From Corbicula japonica (Eukaryota > Mollusca > Bivalvia > Venerida > Cyrenidae), in contig JAZAYU010000202.1 in NCBI GenBank assembly GCA_038501625.1, positions 248,001 through 312,000 of the forward strand: 64,000 bases of DNA, read 5' to 3'. This document shows positions 1-14,900 of the stretch, piece by piece. Each line of letters begins with the position of its first letter. The first letter of the stretch is position 1. Both the position numbers and the translations under genes were made by a program. Under the pieces are notes generated by a model. It was not told the DNA's origin. It did not search any database and worked only from the letters and a program-made list of their open reading frames with translations.

Positions 1-2878
1 CCTAATTACTGTTGGCAGTAATAAGGAATATTCATTCAATACTCTCTCTCTTCTCTAAGGTTACTTAATTCATTTAATTCAATAACATTTTGCACAACTT
101 CTTCGGCATAGTCCGAATACTGTGTTAGAGTAAGCTTTGATTGCGACATCTTTACACACTGGCACTTGAAACATGTTTCAATTATATACATACACACATA
201 TAGAATATGCAGTTTTAATACGAGTTTGACGGTATATTTTCGCATATTGTGGTAGAATTGAATAATATCATTGACTTGACGCCATTTTTCAAGGAAACGA
301 TGAAAAGGACTGGCAGGGGGAGGGAATGGGGCAGCTGGTCAAACGCCATTGGTATCAAACTGTTTGATAACCCGGAAAACTAACTATAAATCTGCACGAC
401 TTTGCATGGTATTTTGTTCGATGTTTGCATGTATGCAGTGAAATAAGAAATTAAAGTCGCAAAAACAATAACCCCTGTTAGGGTTTGAACACATAACCTT
501 TTAACCTTTGACATGAAATCCAACGCATTACTGCCACTGCCTCGACATTTTGTTTACAGATTTGTATTACTTTAGCATTTTGAGATATGATTAAAAGAGG
601 TAACTTCCCTATCATGTGTATTAGTCCAAATATCTATATTCACGGATCAATACATCAAAATCGGAGTATTATATTATCAAAACAAAATTGCAATAGTAAA
701 ATAACAGTATACTGCTTGGGAATATTTTTTTCTTCAGTTAGCATGTAAATAGATTTATGCATCAGATTATAAGATTTAATAGATATATTTATTCTGTGTC
801 TGGAATAATCAAACACATCATTCCCTCGAGAGATATGTTGTAAACTTCGTTATAGGACAGAACATAACTTTATTGTAAAACTATAACAATCCTTCCAATG
901 ATGTAACTCCATTATAAATGTTTAACCTTTCATTAATTACTAGTAAACTGTCACAAACAAGTTTACATTCTACTAGTATGCGTAATCCACAGAAAAGTCC
1001 AGATTAATCTTCTGCAGATAACTTTATATGATGTATACAATTTAAAAACAGTGAACACTCATCAGAAAAAAAGACCATCTGCAGTCAGGTGAGAGTAAAT
1101 GCCAAGGAAATGCCAGACGATAAACGCACAATATAACCCCCATGATTGTCGCTCTGGAAATGCAAGAGCCATTACCCCACCCTAAAAGGGACTTAAACAG
1201 TTAATTATGCTTCGAATCGTTAAGGTACGAACTAGAAGAGTACAAGAACCGATTGTTAAGATTTTTCTACAGTCGGGACGCACAATTACTGTGGTTTTAA
1301 AGTTGTATTGTTCTATGCAATGGTCAACATCATTACCGGTATCATAAGTTTATGGCTACTATCTACAATCGTCGCTAGCACTCTTCAAAGGGTGAGGCTA
1401 CCGCCCGGCAGGGTCATTAACACTTCTGTTTGTGGGTATCGAGCGCACGACCATTTACTAGGGATAACGCGTACCTCTTCAAGGCGAGCAAATACTGTTA
1501 TTTGAATATTTCGTCCATTCAATCTTCAAAGAGTCAGGTTAAATGCCGTTTAAAGGGTACTGGTATACGCTTTTCGGATGATACAATCTCTAAAAAGAGT
1601 CATGGTTCACAAACAGTGTTTTCTCAGTTGATGAACAACACAAATGGGCGTGTTTGCTATCGTTGTAATTCGCCATCTTTTTTTCAACTATAACTGCATT
1701 TTGACCTTATTTGGTTACAGACGGACACGGAATTCATCTTATGTAAAGCATGTAATGACCCAAACTGCAACCACATGCGGCAGTCAAAGTGTGCATTAAA
1801 GGTAGTTAAAGTTTGCAACGCACTAGTAATGTGAAAAAGTTGGTTTACAAACTAAAAACTTGCGCACGTAGAACGTAAGTGGTAGATAAATGACAATGAA
1901 GACATTTCATGACATTTCGTTCAAGTCAAGTGAATTATGGCTTCTCAGGAATTCAAGTCCACTACTCCTGATTGGTGATCGCGCCGATCACTCTTTAAAA
2001 GAAAAATGCCGGTTTATGGGTCTTCTTCGATATTTAAAATCAACAGTACGGTGAATAAAACGTTATTTGTTAACGACGACAACAAAATCAATACATCCAG
2101 CAACAGCTGACGTTGAAATAAGTGGAAAGAGATACATCCTTGTACATCAATGAATGGTTCACATACCAATCTCGAAATCATTAAAATGGAGATATGTTTG
2201 TATAATACGGATATTATGAAAATTTAGCATAATTCATAATAAACCCGGATGCAATTCATTAAAGCGTGCATTTCTTAAGTGTACTCGTCAAGTAAATTAA
2301 AATCTTGATCTAAATTTTTATAACCAAATCGAATCTAAATTAACACGTACAGTTGATATTCATATTTCTCAAGACGTGAACATATTTTGGAAAAGTGGAT
2401 GATGAAACATGTATTATTTTACAGCTTTCTGTACACGTTTTGTCACTGGCTTATAACGTTTAAATGAAGACTAAAATAGAAAATTGTAGTTTCCACATTA
2501 AACCTCAAAGTGTTCCATTATACTTTTTATTAAAACGGGCTAACAATAACTAAATATCAATATTTGAAAACCGTTCTATTATTTCCCTAAATAATTTTGA
2601 GGATATTTCGCGCCATCTTGTCTGTTTTCACAGAAATTGTAACAGATTTCAAATCCGTGATGAATACAGACCTCTTTTGAAAGCAGGAACATAAATGTTT
2701 ATGCCCTTAAGACCAATGTTAATTATAGTAACAGCGTATTGTCACCGAGTCATTCAGTTACGGGTGAGTTGAACAGTGTAAATACCCGTACATGGCGCTT
2801 GCCTATTATATTACTCTCTACCACGCCCCAAGTGCAATATTTCGTTTCACAAGTGGCTTCTCTGGGCAGAATGGAAAG
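1..2878. other. 5' flank of the mosaic lectin gene
   Basis: AT-rich sequence with no ORF that I recognise. A degenerate B-box-like stretch on the minus strand near 480-540 (around gggtttgaacacat) may be an old SINE remnant. The promoter and transcription start of the downstream gene should lie in the right part, but I see no convincing TATA box or initiator. An upstream ATG at 2792 is in frame with the chosen start at 2879 and would add 29 residues before the signal peptide. Confidence 0.4.
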
Positions 2879-2932
2879 ATGAACATTTACGGAGTTATTG
2901 TGTCCGTCTGTCTGTTCCTGTTTACAGGACAG
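2879..2932 (+). CDS. Exon 1: signal peptide
   Basis: Encodes residues 1-18, MNIYGVIVSVCLFLFTGQ, a short hydrophobic leader typical of a secretory signal peptide. It ends exactly at a gtaagc donor, so the leader has its own exon, with a phase 0 intron after it. An in-frame ATG at 2792 would add 29 less hydrophobic residues; its -3 base is T, whereas the ATG at 2879 has A at -3. Confidence 0.75.
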
Positions 2933-5900
2933 GTAAGCATTTTATTATTGTTTAGAAAAAAAAATCGTAATTTCACTGGAACGGTTTCTTTTTAAATGCT
3001 TTTTGCAGAAATGCATTTTAGGGAATGGGGTGCGGTTCTTGTTTTACAAATGCTTAAGTAACTTAGCTCCGTGTACTCCGAAACGACCTTTTTTGTCATT
3101 AGGTTAACTGATGTTTAAAGTGTTTTTTAAGATATCTAAGAATATTTAAAAAAAACTGTATGAGACTAACAAAATATCCAGTTATTCAAACAGAGAAGAA
3201 TGCTACCCTACAGTTTATGTTTCTGCAGAATTTATTACAAGATCGTTTATATTATCTTTATCGTTCAACATTGTGGTAATGCATAATAGTAAGCATTTCG
3301 CTCAATCCGTTCTTTCATTGTCATTAAACTTTAATCTCGACTATTGAACATCTAAGCTGGTTTTAACGCTTGTCATTTGTATGCAGATTCATTAAACGGA
3401 TATTTACTAAAACAGTTTATTTTAATGGCATACCTTGTTAAAATATATACAATTCTGAAATAAATAAGGACAATATGTTTAGATTTGAAACGTAAATAAT
3501 GTATATTGTGTTGTACAAACTAAATCGATGAAACCATTCATAGAGATATGATTTCACAAAACAGGAGAATCAATACAAGCCATGAGTATAGAATTACAAA
3601 CAGTTTTAACCATTAAGCTGTTGATTTTGTGTAATGAACTGGTCGGCCGTTGCAGTAGTGTCATTCCATTCAAAGTCCTATTTATGATTAAGACGAACAG
3701 CAAACAAATTTAGATTCTGGTCAGACTGACCGAATCTGTAGGCTCACCTTAACCGGCCGCTTGGCTCAGCTGGGTGAACGGTCGCTTATCCAAATTAAGC
3801 TACCTGTTAAATATGGGTTTTGTCCTCATTTCAAACCAGTGTGCTGCTTGGTTTTCTGAAAGTACTGCACATCAAATGAGAATTACGATTCAAATTTATT
3901 TAAAAACAAAAATTGAATTGTGATGCATTGAATAATTTTTTAAGAAATTAATAAAACAAATATAAATTAGGAACGCAGCTTGGGTTTGGTTTGAAGTGAC
4001 CTAGCTTCTAGGGTGGAACTTCGCATTATATATTTATTTCTGCAGATGCCTTGTGAAACCGAATAAACGTGAACAATGCAAGTTGTCATGTATTTCCATT
4101 TCTTGCGTGACTGTTATCATAAAGATCTGTATTAATTTCAATTTTGTGTGTGATTCATTTAATGTGTTTGTACTGCAAAAAGTAAGGAAAAAATGCCGGC
4201 CAATCGGTTTCAATTTCAACTTGTATAAAGGTGTTATATCGAAAAATGTTTATATTGTTGCCCGAACGGTTTTCGTAGATGTTAACCCAAACCCACCTTT
4301 TTTAAAACCGGGATGTTCCTTACTTAGTTTATAGTATGTTTTGCGAATGGCGTACCCTGTAGAAACAGATTAGACTGAACGTTAGACTACACAGTAGTCA
4401 AGCATTTAAGAAGTTTCTATGAACATAAGGGTGGTGTTTGTTTGCAAAGTGGTGTGCTTTATGTACAAACTGAAAAGTTTAACCGATGTTTATTCCAAAG
4501 CAAATATGATTTAAAAAAGACAAATAGAATTGCTTTTTTGTTAACTAACCGATGGCTCAGTAATTTTATTACGTCTACATGCAATAGCAATATAAGTCGA
4601 CGAAATTTAGGTAATGATGTCAATTGGATTTTGATGTACAGAACAAAACTTTAAGTTTGATATTCATGTTAAAAAAATTCTAGCAGACTATATTTAAACA
4701 AATTGGAAGAGAATCACAGACATGCATTCTGCATTTATCTTCCACAAATGACTTTGGCAATGGATTCATACCAATTAACAAAGCCTACTTTCAGTTAACT
4801 CGATATTTCGAAGACGTTAAAAGCCTAGGAAGCGGTCTCCCGATATAGCCGCGTCTGCATCAACAAGTATCTAGTTCATCTGTCCGATCTGGAATCTGAT
4901 CCATTTCACGCCCGACAAAGTTTCCATTCAAAAGATGTCATGAAATGATGAAACCCGAGACACTTTGATACATATTCAGTTATTATTGTGATGAAAAAAT
5001 TTAGTTAGTTTACTTAAGCTGGGTGTGTCAAAGATCTTAAGAAAGGTGTTACCAAATAATAACACGATAAATGGTAATCGAAATATGCCTGTGTCCGCCT
5101 CCTTTTGAATTACCAGACATAAATGACTATGGACCTATTCGATCAAGCTAGAATGTAAAGAATATAAACAAGACAAACGCAACATTTAGATGTCCATCCT
5201 GACATGTACATTTTGTTGTTGTTGATGTTGGTGTTGTTTCTCGTAAAACTTTCATTTACAGAAACAGACTTAGGTTCGAATACAAAGAACAACAAAAGCA
5301 ACAGATACACACATTTATTATTAAACACAAAATAATGTAAATGGCGACATTAGCATGTAGCTGGACCGGCCGTTTCATTCTGTAAGATATGGGTGTGTTT
5401 TTTTACATTTTACGTTGTTCATAGTGGAAAGATAGCGTTATAAACATTGAACAAACTTCAGTTATTGAATATCACTTCTTATTTCTAATCTGTATACGTA
5501 CAATTTTATAAGTTTAAATTTAAGTTTAGTTTGTTTCGTGATATTTCATTTTGTTGTTGCGTTATTCACATCTTTTTAAATTGTTATGAAATACAATTGT
5601 TATGTTTCTTTAATTTCATCTATGATTGCCTGGGTGTGTCAATTTAGTTTTTCTCTTTCCATTTTGTCAGTTCCGGTTATGGGACCGCACAACTGAGATC
5701 GGATCTTTATAACTACTGACTTCATCCTAAAACTGCAATGATTACAAGGGGAAATAAATTCTCGGTTTTATAAATATTTTACTTATTAGTAATGAAAACA
5801 GAATTGCAAAATGTCACAAATAGGGTAGAAAAGAGAAACAGAATATTGTATATTTATTTTGGTTTATGTAAGTTCTCAAAGAACATCATTTTTATAAATA

Positions 5901-8900
5901 GTAAGATTTATACAGATAGAAATCGACGGCTAAACTTAAGGTGCCAATGTTATAAAGCTGACATTAGAAACCAGTCAAATCTCAAGCATTCAGCTAGCTT
6001 AATCCATTTCAGCTAATCAGATGCTTGAGATTTGAGACTGGTTTCCATGCTCAGTTTTATAACCCTAGACAAAGGCGTCGCCTCCTAGAAGTGCATAATT
6101 ATCAAGTTACACGTACAATCAAGCTGCATTACTTAATTTAAGCAAAACCATATATCTTTCAATATATTCGTTATCATGTATAGATCTTAAAATTTGTTGA
6201 GATGGTGATGCATTTATAAAACGCGATGTGCAGAATGTAATAAAACTTGATTTACACACTTAGTTAAGAAATAATGTTCTACTTTTGGTTGAACTTTTGG
6301 ATTATTGATGTAAGACTAAATTTAATGAAGATTCAATTGTGCCCGACGTATTAAGAATAGCTATCGCTACTTACATGAAAACAGCGAAACAAAACAAAAT
6401 AGTATTTCTAAATTAAGCGAAAGGTAAGACAAAATTTAAACACCAATTCAGAAAAAATATCATATATATATCCAGGTAAGTTATTTTAGTAATATTTCAC
6501 GAATCCAAAACTATGAAATGCTCATCAGCGAATTTATTTATTTATTGAAATAGACAGTCTTTGTTTTAGAATAAAAGAGATCATTGAGGAAGATTAATTG
6601 TCTTTTGATAAGATAAGCCCTTACTCTCCACGACGTTATTGATCTAGCACAAGGCGTCTCTCGTATTACGTGTTACCAAAACAAGTATCATTAAAAAAAA
6701 ATACTAATTTTCCCTTAAAAGATATGTGTTTACCAAAAGGTTATAGTAATCTCGATGTCAAAATAGAAAAGAAAACAGGAAATTCAGTTTGAATATCCTA
6801 AAGATATGTATGTGGTTTGTTAACTGTTTATTTTATTCGCATGACGTTTATCCATAAAAGACAACAATATAACACGATGGCCATAAGTGTTTGATCGACT
6901 GTTAATGGTTAATATGAATTACTTCAGACATTTCACGCTTACTTAAACGCTTTACCACCGGAAGATGGGGACGGTGACAATTTTCCGCACTAGAAGATTT
7001 CAGGTGCAGTAAATTTTAACCGCCCTAGGCAATAACTTAAATGAAATATTAAAAAGGTTACAGCGATTTGTTATGTTATCTTTTTAAAAAAATATTGTTT
7101 ATACGGGGCATACATTATCTTTCCAAAACAACATATTTAATGCGGGTCATGTCACCGGATATCTTCCGTGATATCTTTGGACATTTAAGTTTAAGGACAT
7201 TGTTACTGTATTAGGAATAATATCTGTTATTTACGCATAAAAATATGTAATTCTATAACAAATGGTGACTAATTAATGTTAATGTTACCGTAAAATGCTT
7301 CATAAGCAATGTCGTCTGATAAACTTGATGGCGTTATTTCAAGGATTGCAGACACATTTGCACGTGCCACTTATCAGCCAACAGAGTTCAAGATTTCTAG
7401 CCATAATTAGCGGATACAATTTTTAAAAGAAAATACGGTAATTTCTTTATCTCAAAATTAATTTTTGTTTGAAAGCGTTGCACCCGTGACCAATTTAAAC
7501 GCATTCATGATATGTTGCTGTATTTTAATATGATAAACTTAAACCAATTCATTAGCAAAACAGAAAGTTAAACACTGATCGGTGACAATTTGTACATTGC
7601 AAAGATTATTTAACATAAGGTACCATAACTAGGTGCCTGTTGGCAACCTGTCAAGCCCGCTTTCACGTGACAATCGACCACCAACTTTGACAACGATCTT
7701 TGAGACGAGAACCAGGAGGTTGAGTAGCGACATCCCGACTCATTCAGATTAACTCTCTTGTCAAATATAAACAAGATTTCACATTGTATGTTTAAGTTAT
7801 GAGTCGGACAAGCTTTCACATGAACTTTGACCCTTACTATGATCTTGACCTTTGTAATGGAAATGTGGGGTTTGTGCGTGACACTCCGTCTATTTGAGGT
7901 TTCCATTCATGCAAAATGTAAACAAGATTGCTCTAGCCATGTTAAAGTTTTGGGCCGGACAAGTTTTCATATTGCATTTGACACCTAACAGTGACCATGG
8001 CCTTTTGGGGAAACAAGGGTTTTGCGAGCGACACTCCGTCTTATTGAGATTAATATTCTTGCAAAATATAAACAAGATTGTTCAATGCTGTTTAAAGTTA
8101 TGGGCTGGACAAGGCGAGAAGCTTTCACTTGACTGTTGACTTTAACTGTGACATTGACCTTTAAGATGAAATCTGGGTTTTGCGGGCGAGGTAAACATTT
8201 ATGCCAAATATAAATAAGATTGCTCAATTTATGTCGAAGATATTGTCCTGTTTTGAAGTATTTGTCATTTCAATTAAGCCTTAAACTTGACAATTAAGCA
8301 TAACTGTTCCAGCAAATGTTGAAAAAATAACGCCCTTTCCATTACAAACGAAATAATGGGTAAAGTAATGTTTACTGCCAACTACGTTAAAGCGTATTTT
8401 TAACTTCTACTCTTATTTCTGATTATATTTTGATTAAATGAAATCACAGTTTATATTAAATTACCGATAAAAAGGTCGATTTATATTCGATATACTTGAT
8501 CATTTAATACAAATACTAAATGTAGATTTCAAGTACATTGTATGTGCGCACTTCTTAATTTAATAATTAAAAATCTCTATAAATCTTCCCGATTTTGAAA
8601 TAGTTTTAACAAGGAAGTCCTACGGTGATAAATAAACGTATTCACAAAAGTTTAAATGCATAATCGTATTCCATTTAGACCACATCTACCGACTACCGGC
8701 CAATCAGTGGCCAGTATAACGGTTGACTAAAACGCGTAGACAACACTTTGGCGTTGTCTACGAAGGTTCGTGGAGCACGTGCATCTCGTTTACTATCTCA
8801 TATTAATAAGCGGTCGGCCGATAGCTTAGTGTCATACTGTGCTATCGATACGTGTTTGTGACAATTGTAAGAGTACGAAAGTGGACGTTTAAGGTATTGG

Positions 8901-11900
8901 TGTCAATGCTAGGTCATAGACAAAAAGAAAAACATCAAAATCACTCAAACAGCACAATGCAGCACTTGAATGAAACTTTGCACAAACCAATGCTATTAAT
9001 ATGTGTTTAATTAATATATGCTAGAAAAAGTTGGAACGGTAACAAAAAATAGTTAGACCTACAAAATCCCTGAATGTTTTATTTGCAATTTATCACAAAA
9101 TTGAAGCAACCTTAAACATCAAATTAAATATCTTCGTGAGGAATGAGTTACTAACAACAATATCTATTGTTCTTTGGTCTAACAAATGTCTACAATGTGA
9201 GTTATTTTTAAAAGTGTGTTTGACCTTCAATTTCATGGTCACGAAAATGGATAACCAAACGTTGAAAAATGTAGGTTACTTTATAAGCAAATTTTATGTT
9301 AGCCCAGATACACCACATTTCATGAATCATTTTACAGAGTAACGAATGTGATGTTTTTCTTCTAACTCTACTAAAATGTAGGCAATAGTGAACAGTTACG
9401 TGAAAAAATATTCTTTGGAGACTCTTTTGCAGTATTTTATAAATTATGGTGAGCACTTTTAACTTCTTACAACCGTTCCGAAAATATTATTGGCCTCCTA
9501 TGAATTTAATCTTATATGGAATTCGAAACACCATTCAAACAATAGTGCCTCTGGCTGGGAGCGAACCCGCACCGTCACGGCGACAGCGCCTAGCCCTGCA
9601 ATTCCTGCGACGCAACCAATTGAGCTAACCGGGACAAGATCAGAACGGTCACTTTCGGTGTCGTATAACAACATAAAAATTAATCCTTATTCTGGTTATC
9701 TGCAAATTTCCCGACCGCCGTCATCGAAAACATTATCAGAAGTTTATCAACTAACAGTTGAGCGTGTCTTAAAAATCATTAAAAGCTTTCAAATTCTTTG
9801 TAAATTGAACTTCTGTTGACTCGAAGAAAAAGTAAAACATCCTTTAACAGGTTTTCTCATTGGTTGTTACGCATTTTTTCTGCCTTTTTCTTTCTATCAA
9901 ATATTGAGCTTTTAAAATTTAGCAGCAAAAAAAGCTTTAATATTGAGACAGTAAGTTAACCAAATATGCAGGAATGAAATAGGCTATTTTGCCATTCCAA
10001 ATGGTTTAAATTTCGTCAGTATAAAAGCTAATGATACAAATGATAACTTTCTATTTAAGGTCAGTATACTTAAAGGCTTTGTCACCTTAAACACAGAAAT
10101 ACAGAACAGTTAAATTGCTAAGCAAATAATTATATTTTGACTGATGATAAAACAGTTGTCTGTTCTTGCTTATTCCATAAACTTGGCACGCAACATGGAT
10201 AAGGTACCTTTGACCATAATTATGATATTTTAGTTGTTACTATTATTGGTAGGAATTTACAATTATATTGTTTATATCATAAATGAATTTTTGTTTCAGA
10301 TTTTGACAATAAATTGGTGTTTTAACCTCGAAATGCATAACTATTAATGTAGTTTGCTCACCTTTAAGACGTCATTTCAATGACTGACCAATTGTCCGAA
10401 GATCCATTTTCTTATTGCTCATCAAACATCATTTCAAAGTATAAAAAATTAAATTTCAAAAGCCACCAAATATAAAAACACAATGGTTGCAGCTCATACT
10501 GTATGGGCATGACTGATATTCATGAAATTCTCGTGCAAGGTTTTACGTGTTGATTTTACAAGCTAAATAGGGTCGATTAATTAAATGGAGAAGTCGTGAA
10601 TCTATACATTGATTACCTGTGGTCTAAGTCAGATAACCTGTGGTCGCCTCTAAATCTAGTAGACAACGGTTACTCGTGGTCTATCCTTTACTTTAATTGC
10701 TTATAATCATATTTCCTATTTAAAATAAGACAAGGTCAGTCACGAAGCTAAAGTAAACAGTCGTTTTTTCCTTATATGACTTAGCAAATCTTGAGCAAAT
10801 ACAGAATTGTGGCGAAACAAATTTATTAATTCAAATTAATAACATTACCCTTGGGTGCGGAAATGTACAAACTGGAGTTTTTCTAATTTGTTTTTAATGG
10901 TTTTTACACAAAAATAGACCATATCATTAACATTTCAAAGATAAACACATGTGATTTACATGATATTCACGATATTAAAGATAATCAATACATGTATTAG
11001 CAAAAGAAACATTAGCAAAAGCTGATCAATTTAATCCAGTTACAATATTTGTTGAGAGAATTCTGAAAAAGTTGAAATTTTATGTTACATTGTGAAACAA
11101 GTTAGTTTTTACGTATATAAATCATACTCGATGACTTCTTTCTGAGTATAAACCAGTTCTTGTGCCGAATGTGGCAGAACAAACTTCATGTCTATTTTCG
11201 GTTTCAAGGCCAAAACACTGTTAGGTTATGTTTTAAACTCCACAATATGTGTATAGTTTTTAAAACATTTCAAACAGCAAACGAATATGCAGAAAATAAT
11301 TGAATATACTTGAAAACTCTCCTTCAAAATATCAAGAGTGGTCTCATATATATTATTATCATAATAAACGAATTGAGCAACACAATGAACGAAAACATGA
11401 ATACTTAGGCCAGAGAAAATAAATTGTTAGATTATTATCCGGATTTTGGGGAAAAAAAGGCCGGCGGACACTTTTTTATTTTCTATTTTTTAATTTACGA
11501 AATATCTGAGAATAGAAGTAAAAACAAACAAAAGTAGCAGGTTGGTGCCTATCCTTGCTTGAAAGGCCAAACCGGTCCTTAATCGCCAAGTGGGTAAGCT
11601 TTGAAATGATGAACATTTTGTGTTATTCTTGCCATCCATATGTTTTTCACTTTATAATCTAAGCATCAGTATATGGGATGGCCTAAAACCACTTTCTTTC
11701 CGGAACAGAATGTGTTCCGATTATTTTACCAATATTTATTTTGGAGGCGGGTAGTGTTGGACAGGGGCGGGTGGGGATGAGAATCTAAAATATTTAATCT
11801 AATCTAATTTTTTCTATTGCCTTAATTAATCTTCATATTAGCGCATGGTTTATGAATTCGCAGAGTTTGATGGCAGAATTGAAAAAAATCTCAGTGAACT

Positions 11901-14900
11901 CAGTGTGAACAGGTCAGTTAGCCTGAACACCATCCATTTGTTGATGTATTTACAGAAACAACGTAGCGTTTTAATGTTACCCTCGGGACATTGTAATGAT
12001 AATTGATGATAAGAAATATCAAATATATGAGAAATGTTTAATTTGGATGAGGATAAACGAAAAATGTTTAAAAAGCTCAGAAAAAACTACGCAGAAAACT
12101 TTATCTGTTCTACGTTTTTTTCTCAGAATCACAAATTTTGCTGTATTTTCCCCGTTGTTCCATTATCAACAAAACAAAAACACAAACTTTAATGTTTGTC
12201 TCGATTATTATCAGAACTTTACTGTCGCCATAAACGAAAAACGACATAAACTTGAAGAATATTTTATGTCAGTTTCATTGCTTAATATATTTCGTTGTTT
12301 TTGTTTTCTGACAATACCCATGTTTAAGATCTAATGGATTTTTTTAAAAGAAATGATAACATTTTACGACAGTCGATCTACAGCTCACGTTATGTAATCA
12401 TGTAAACAATTGACTTCACTAACTCTTGTGAACATTGAGAGAAACCGGATGAACAACGCCTTTTTATTTGGAGATGCGTTGCAAAACTACCATTAATGTA
12501 AATTTTATGCGGTATAAATAACAGCTAAACACGGATATAAAAAAGTTTAAGTCGTCAAACAAGTAATTCAATATAAAGTTACTCGCACTATATTGTTGAT
12601 AAATTTGTAGTGATACGTTTATTGAAATGCGATTCTGGATGTTGCCATGAAGTAAATACTGTACTAAAAAGGAAAACTGCTGCTTTACTAAAAATTATGT
12701 TCGAGTGTGAGCAAAAGCATTAGCCAACAAAATACCTCTTTTGTCATGTTGTTATAATACTGACTTGTATAAAAACATGCTCAAATTCAATTTATACATT
12801 TTTTTATAGCTGAATAATCTCAGGGTGAGACTGACGCTGTTAACATAAGACATACCAATGCTGAACATAACGCAGCTCTGGCTTTACCTGCTAATATGCA
12901 AATTAGACATTGTAACTGTATCGTCTTATTTATTTTATTATTTCATGCTTTCGGTATTGCAAACAACTTGCATACCGGATGAGCGCGTGTTAAATGTGAA
13001 TGGAGCAATGCATTGTAAATAAATCATGCAAACGATTAACAGAATTAAACCTTCAACTTTTTTAAGGCTGAAATATGTGTTTTATTAATGTCAACCTTAG
13101 TATGGTTAAAGCACACGTATACACGTAGGAATCCAGGAGAGGAGGGTATAGGATGATCACGCAGCGCATAACTACAATAACTATTTTCAGGATCAGTTAC
13201 ATAATCTGTTCTCATCTTGCAATGCCTTCACTGCTTCAGTGCGTTTACAAGGTGAAGATGGCGAGGCCATGTCTGATAAATAGATAGCATGACGATATGC
13301 TACTCAGGCTCTTTTCGACGCCAACGGCGTCTTATTTAAAGTTGTTTTTTTTTAAGTGGAACGGCATCATAGCGTACAAACTACTTTCGTTAGAGAATCA
13401 TATACCGAGCTTGTATCCGGGGAACTATAACTATGGCGTTCATGTTTGGTCTTTTCCGACATAATCCCAAGAAGTATGCTAATGTAACCTTGCGCTATTA
13501 TCATTAGTTTCAAGTTTCAAGTTTTATTTCACAAAATATCTCAGTAAGTACATCGTACTTAAACAAGAGACAATCCTTATACAAACATACACACATACAA
13601 ACGTGTCACTCAAACATGAAAACATTATTTATGAAAGAGAAAAAATTGTAAAACAACAAAAAAAATAACATAACACATTACATAAACTATATATAAAAGG
13701 ACAGCAAAATTAGCCGTATCAATACAAAAAGTGAAAAAGAAAAAGAAAACAACACGTTTTACAGAATGAGCATACCTACAGTTTGTAAAAAGTAAACTTT
13801 TACTGTTTGTTTTGTTTCCTGTTTTATTTAACTTATTTAGGAGAAATAATTTCAATAAACTTACAAAGTCGTATTAACACCATTTTATTTTGTGTATAAA
13901 ACAATTGATTCATCTTTAAAATATTGGGATTATGGTAATAATATCTGCTTAAATATAGTTTCCGTTCGTTTTCAAAGTGAGTGCATTCAAAAATATAGTG
14001 ATACTCATCGCCGACCGTATTGGTATTAACGCATAAATGACATTTTCTATAACTCAAAGGAACACTATTCAATCTTCCAACTTCTACTGGGAGCCGATGG
14101 TTTCTTGTACGGAATATAGTCATTATTATGTTCCTAGTCAGATGTACGTGCAAAACAGCTATGAAACTTTGTGACCTAGCAGTAGTAATCGTACGCATTT
14201 TAAAGTGAACTCGTTTGCTGAAAGATTGAAGTAGATGATAGCAGTGATCAATGTGAATATTATAATATAACCAGTAACGTGTTTACATTTGTTGAACAAA
14301 GTGGAATTGTTATAAGACAGAAACGAAACTTTTATTCATTTGTTAATTGTTTTGCACTTTTTTCAATTGTCTTCCATTTTCGCGAAATACTTTGGTTTCA
14401 CATATTTTGGTCACACCACAGGAACCTGCGGGAAAACCAGAAGAGCTGGTTTTCCCACAGGTTGCACTAGAGTAAAACACAAATCCCATATGGCGATTGT
14501 AAATTGCCAATCTCCAATGTCAAATAAATATGCGTTCTATCATTTTGTTTGCAAGTGAACCACATTAACATAGAAAGGTTTAAGTTTTGTCTTTTAGAAA
14601 TCAACAACAAATATGGTTGTTGAACATTACTGCGTTCTGACCTCTGTTGTCCTATTTTAAACGGTGTAGAACTAAGTGACGTCACGCAATGGAGTGGACG
14701 ACAAAATAAAAAACGAAACAAATGTTTGATTACAGATTCCAGAATGACTATTACTGAAGCGCTATGATTGCTAACAATAGATTTTTATTTTGTTCAAATG
14801 ATTGACTAGCGAAAACTCCGTGTCAAGGCTTTAGTTGGAAAATTCTTATAAGGGGTTAGTGGGTGGGGTACGAATCCATTGCATTCCTTGTGTTTATTAT

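Noticed and set aside
36..245. Small minus-strand gene encoding MSQSKLTLTQYSDYAEE-like protein
   Set aside because: A 69-codon ORF at the window edge with no domain and no splice context that can be confirmed. It could be a terminal exon of a neighbouring gene, but nothing supports it.
2792..2878. Upstream in-frame ATG as the gene's start
   Set aside because: It would put 29 residues before the signal peptide and has T at -3; the ATG at 2879 directly precedes the leader.
7610..8227. Overlapping ORFs on both strands
   Set aside because: They follow the 150-bp minisatellite and repeat with its period; no protein family is recognised.
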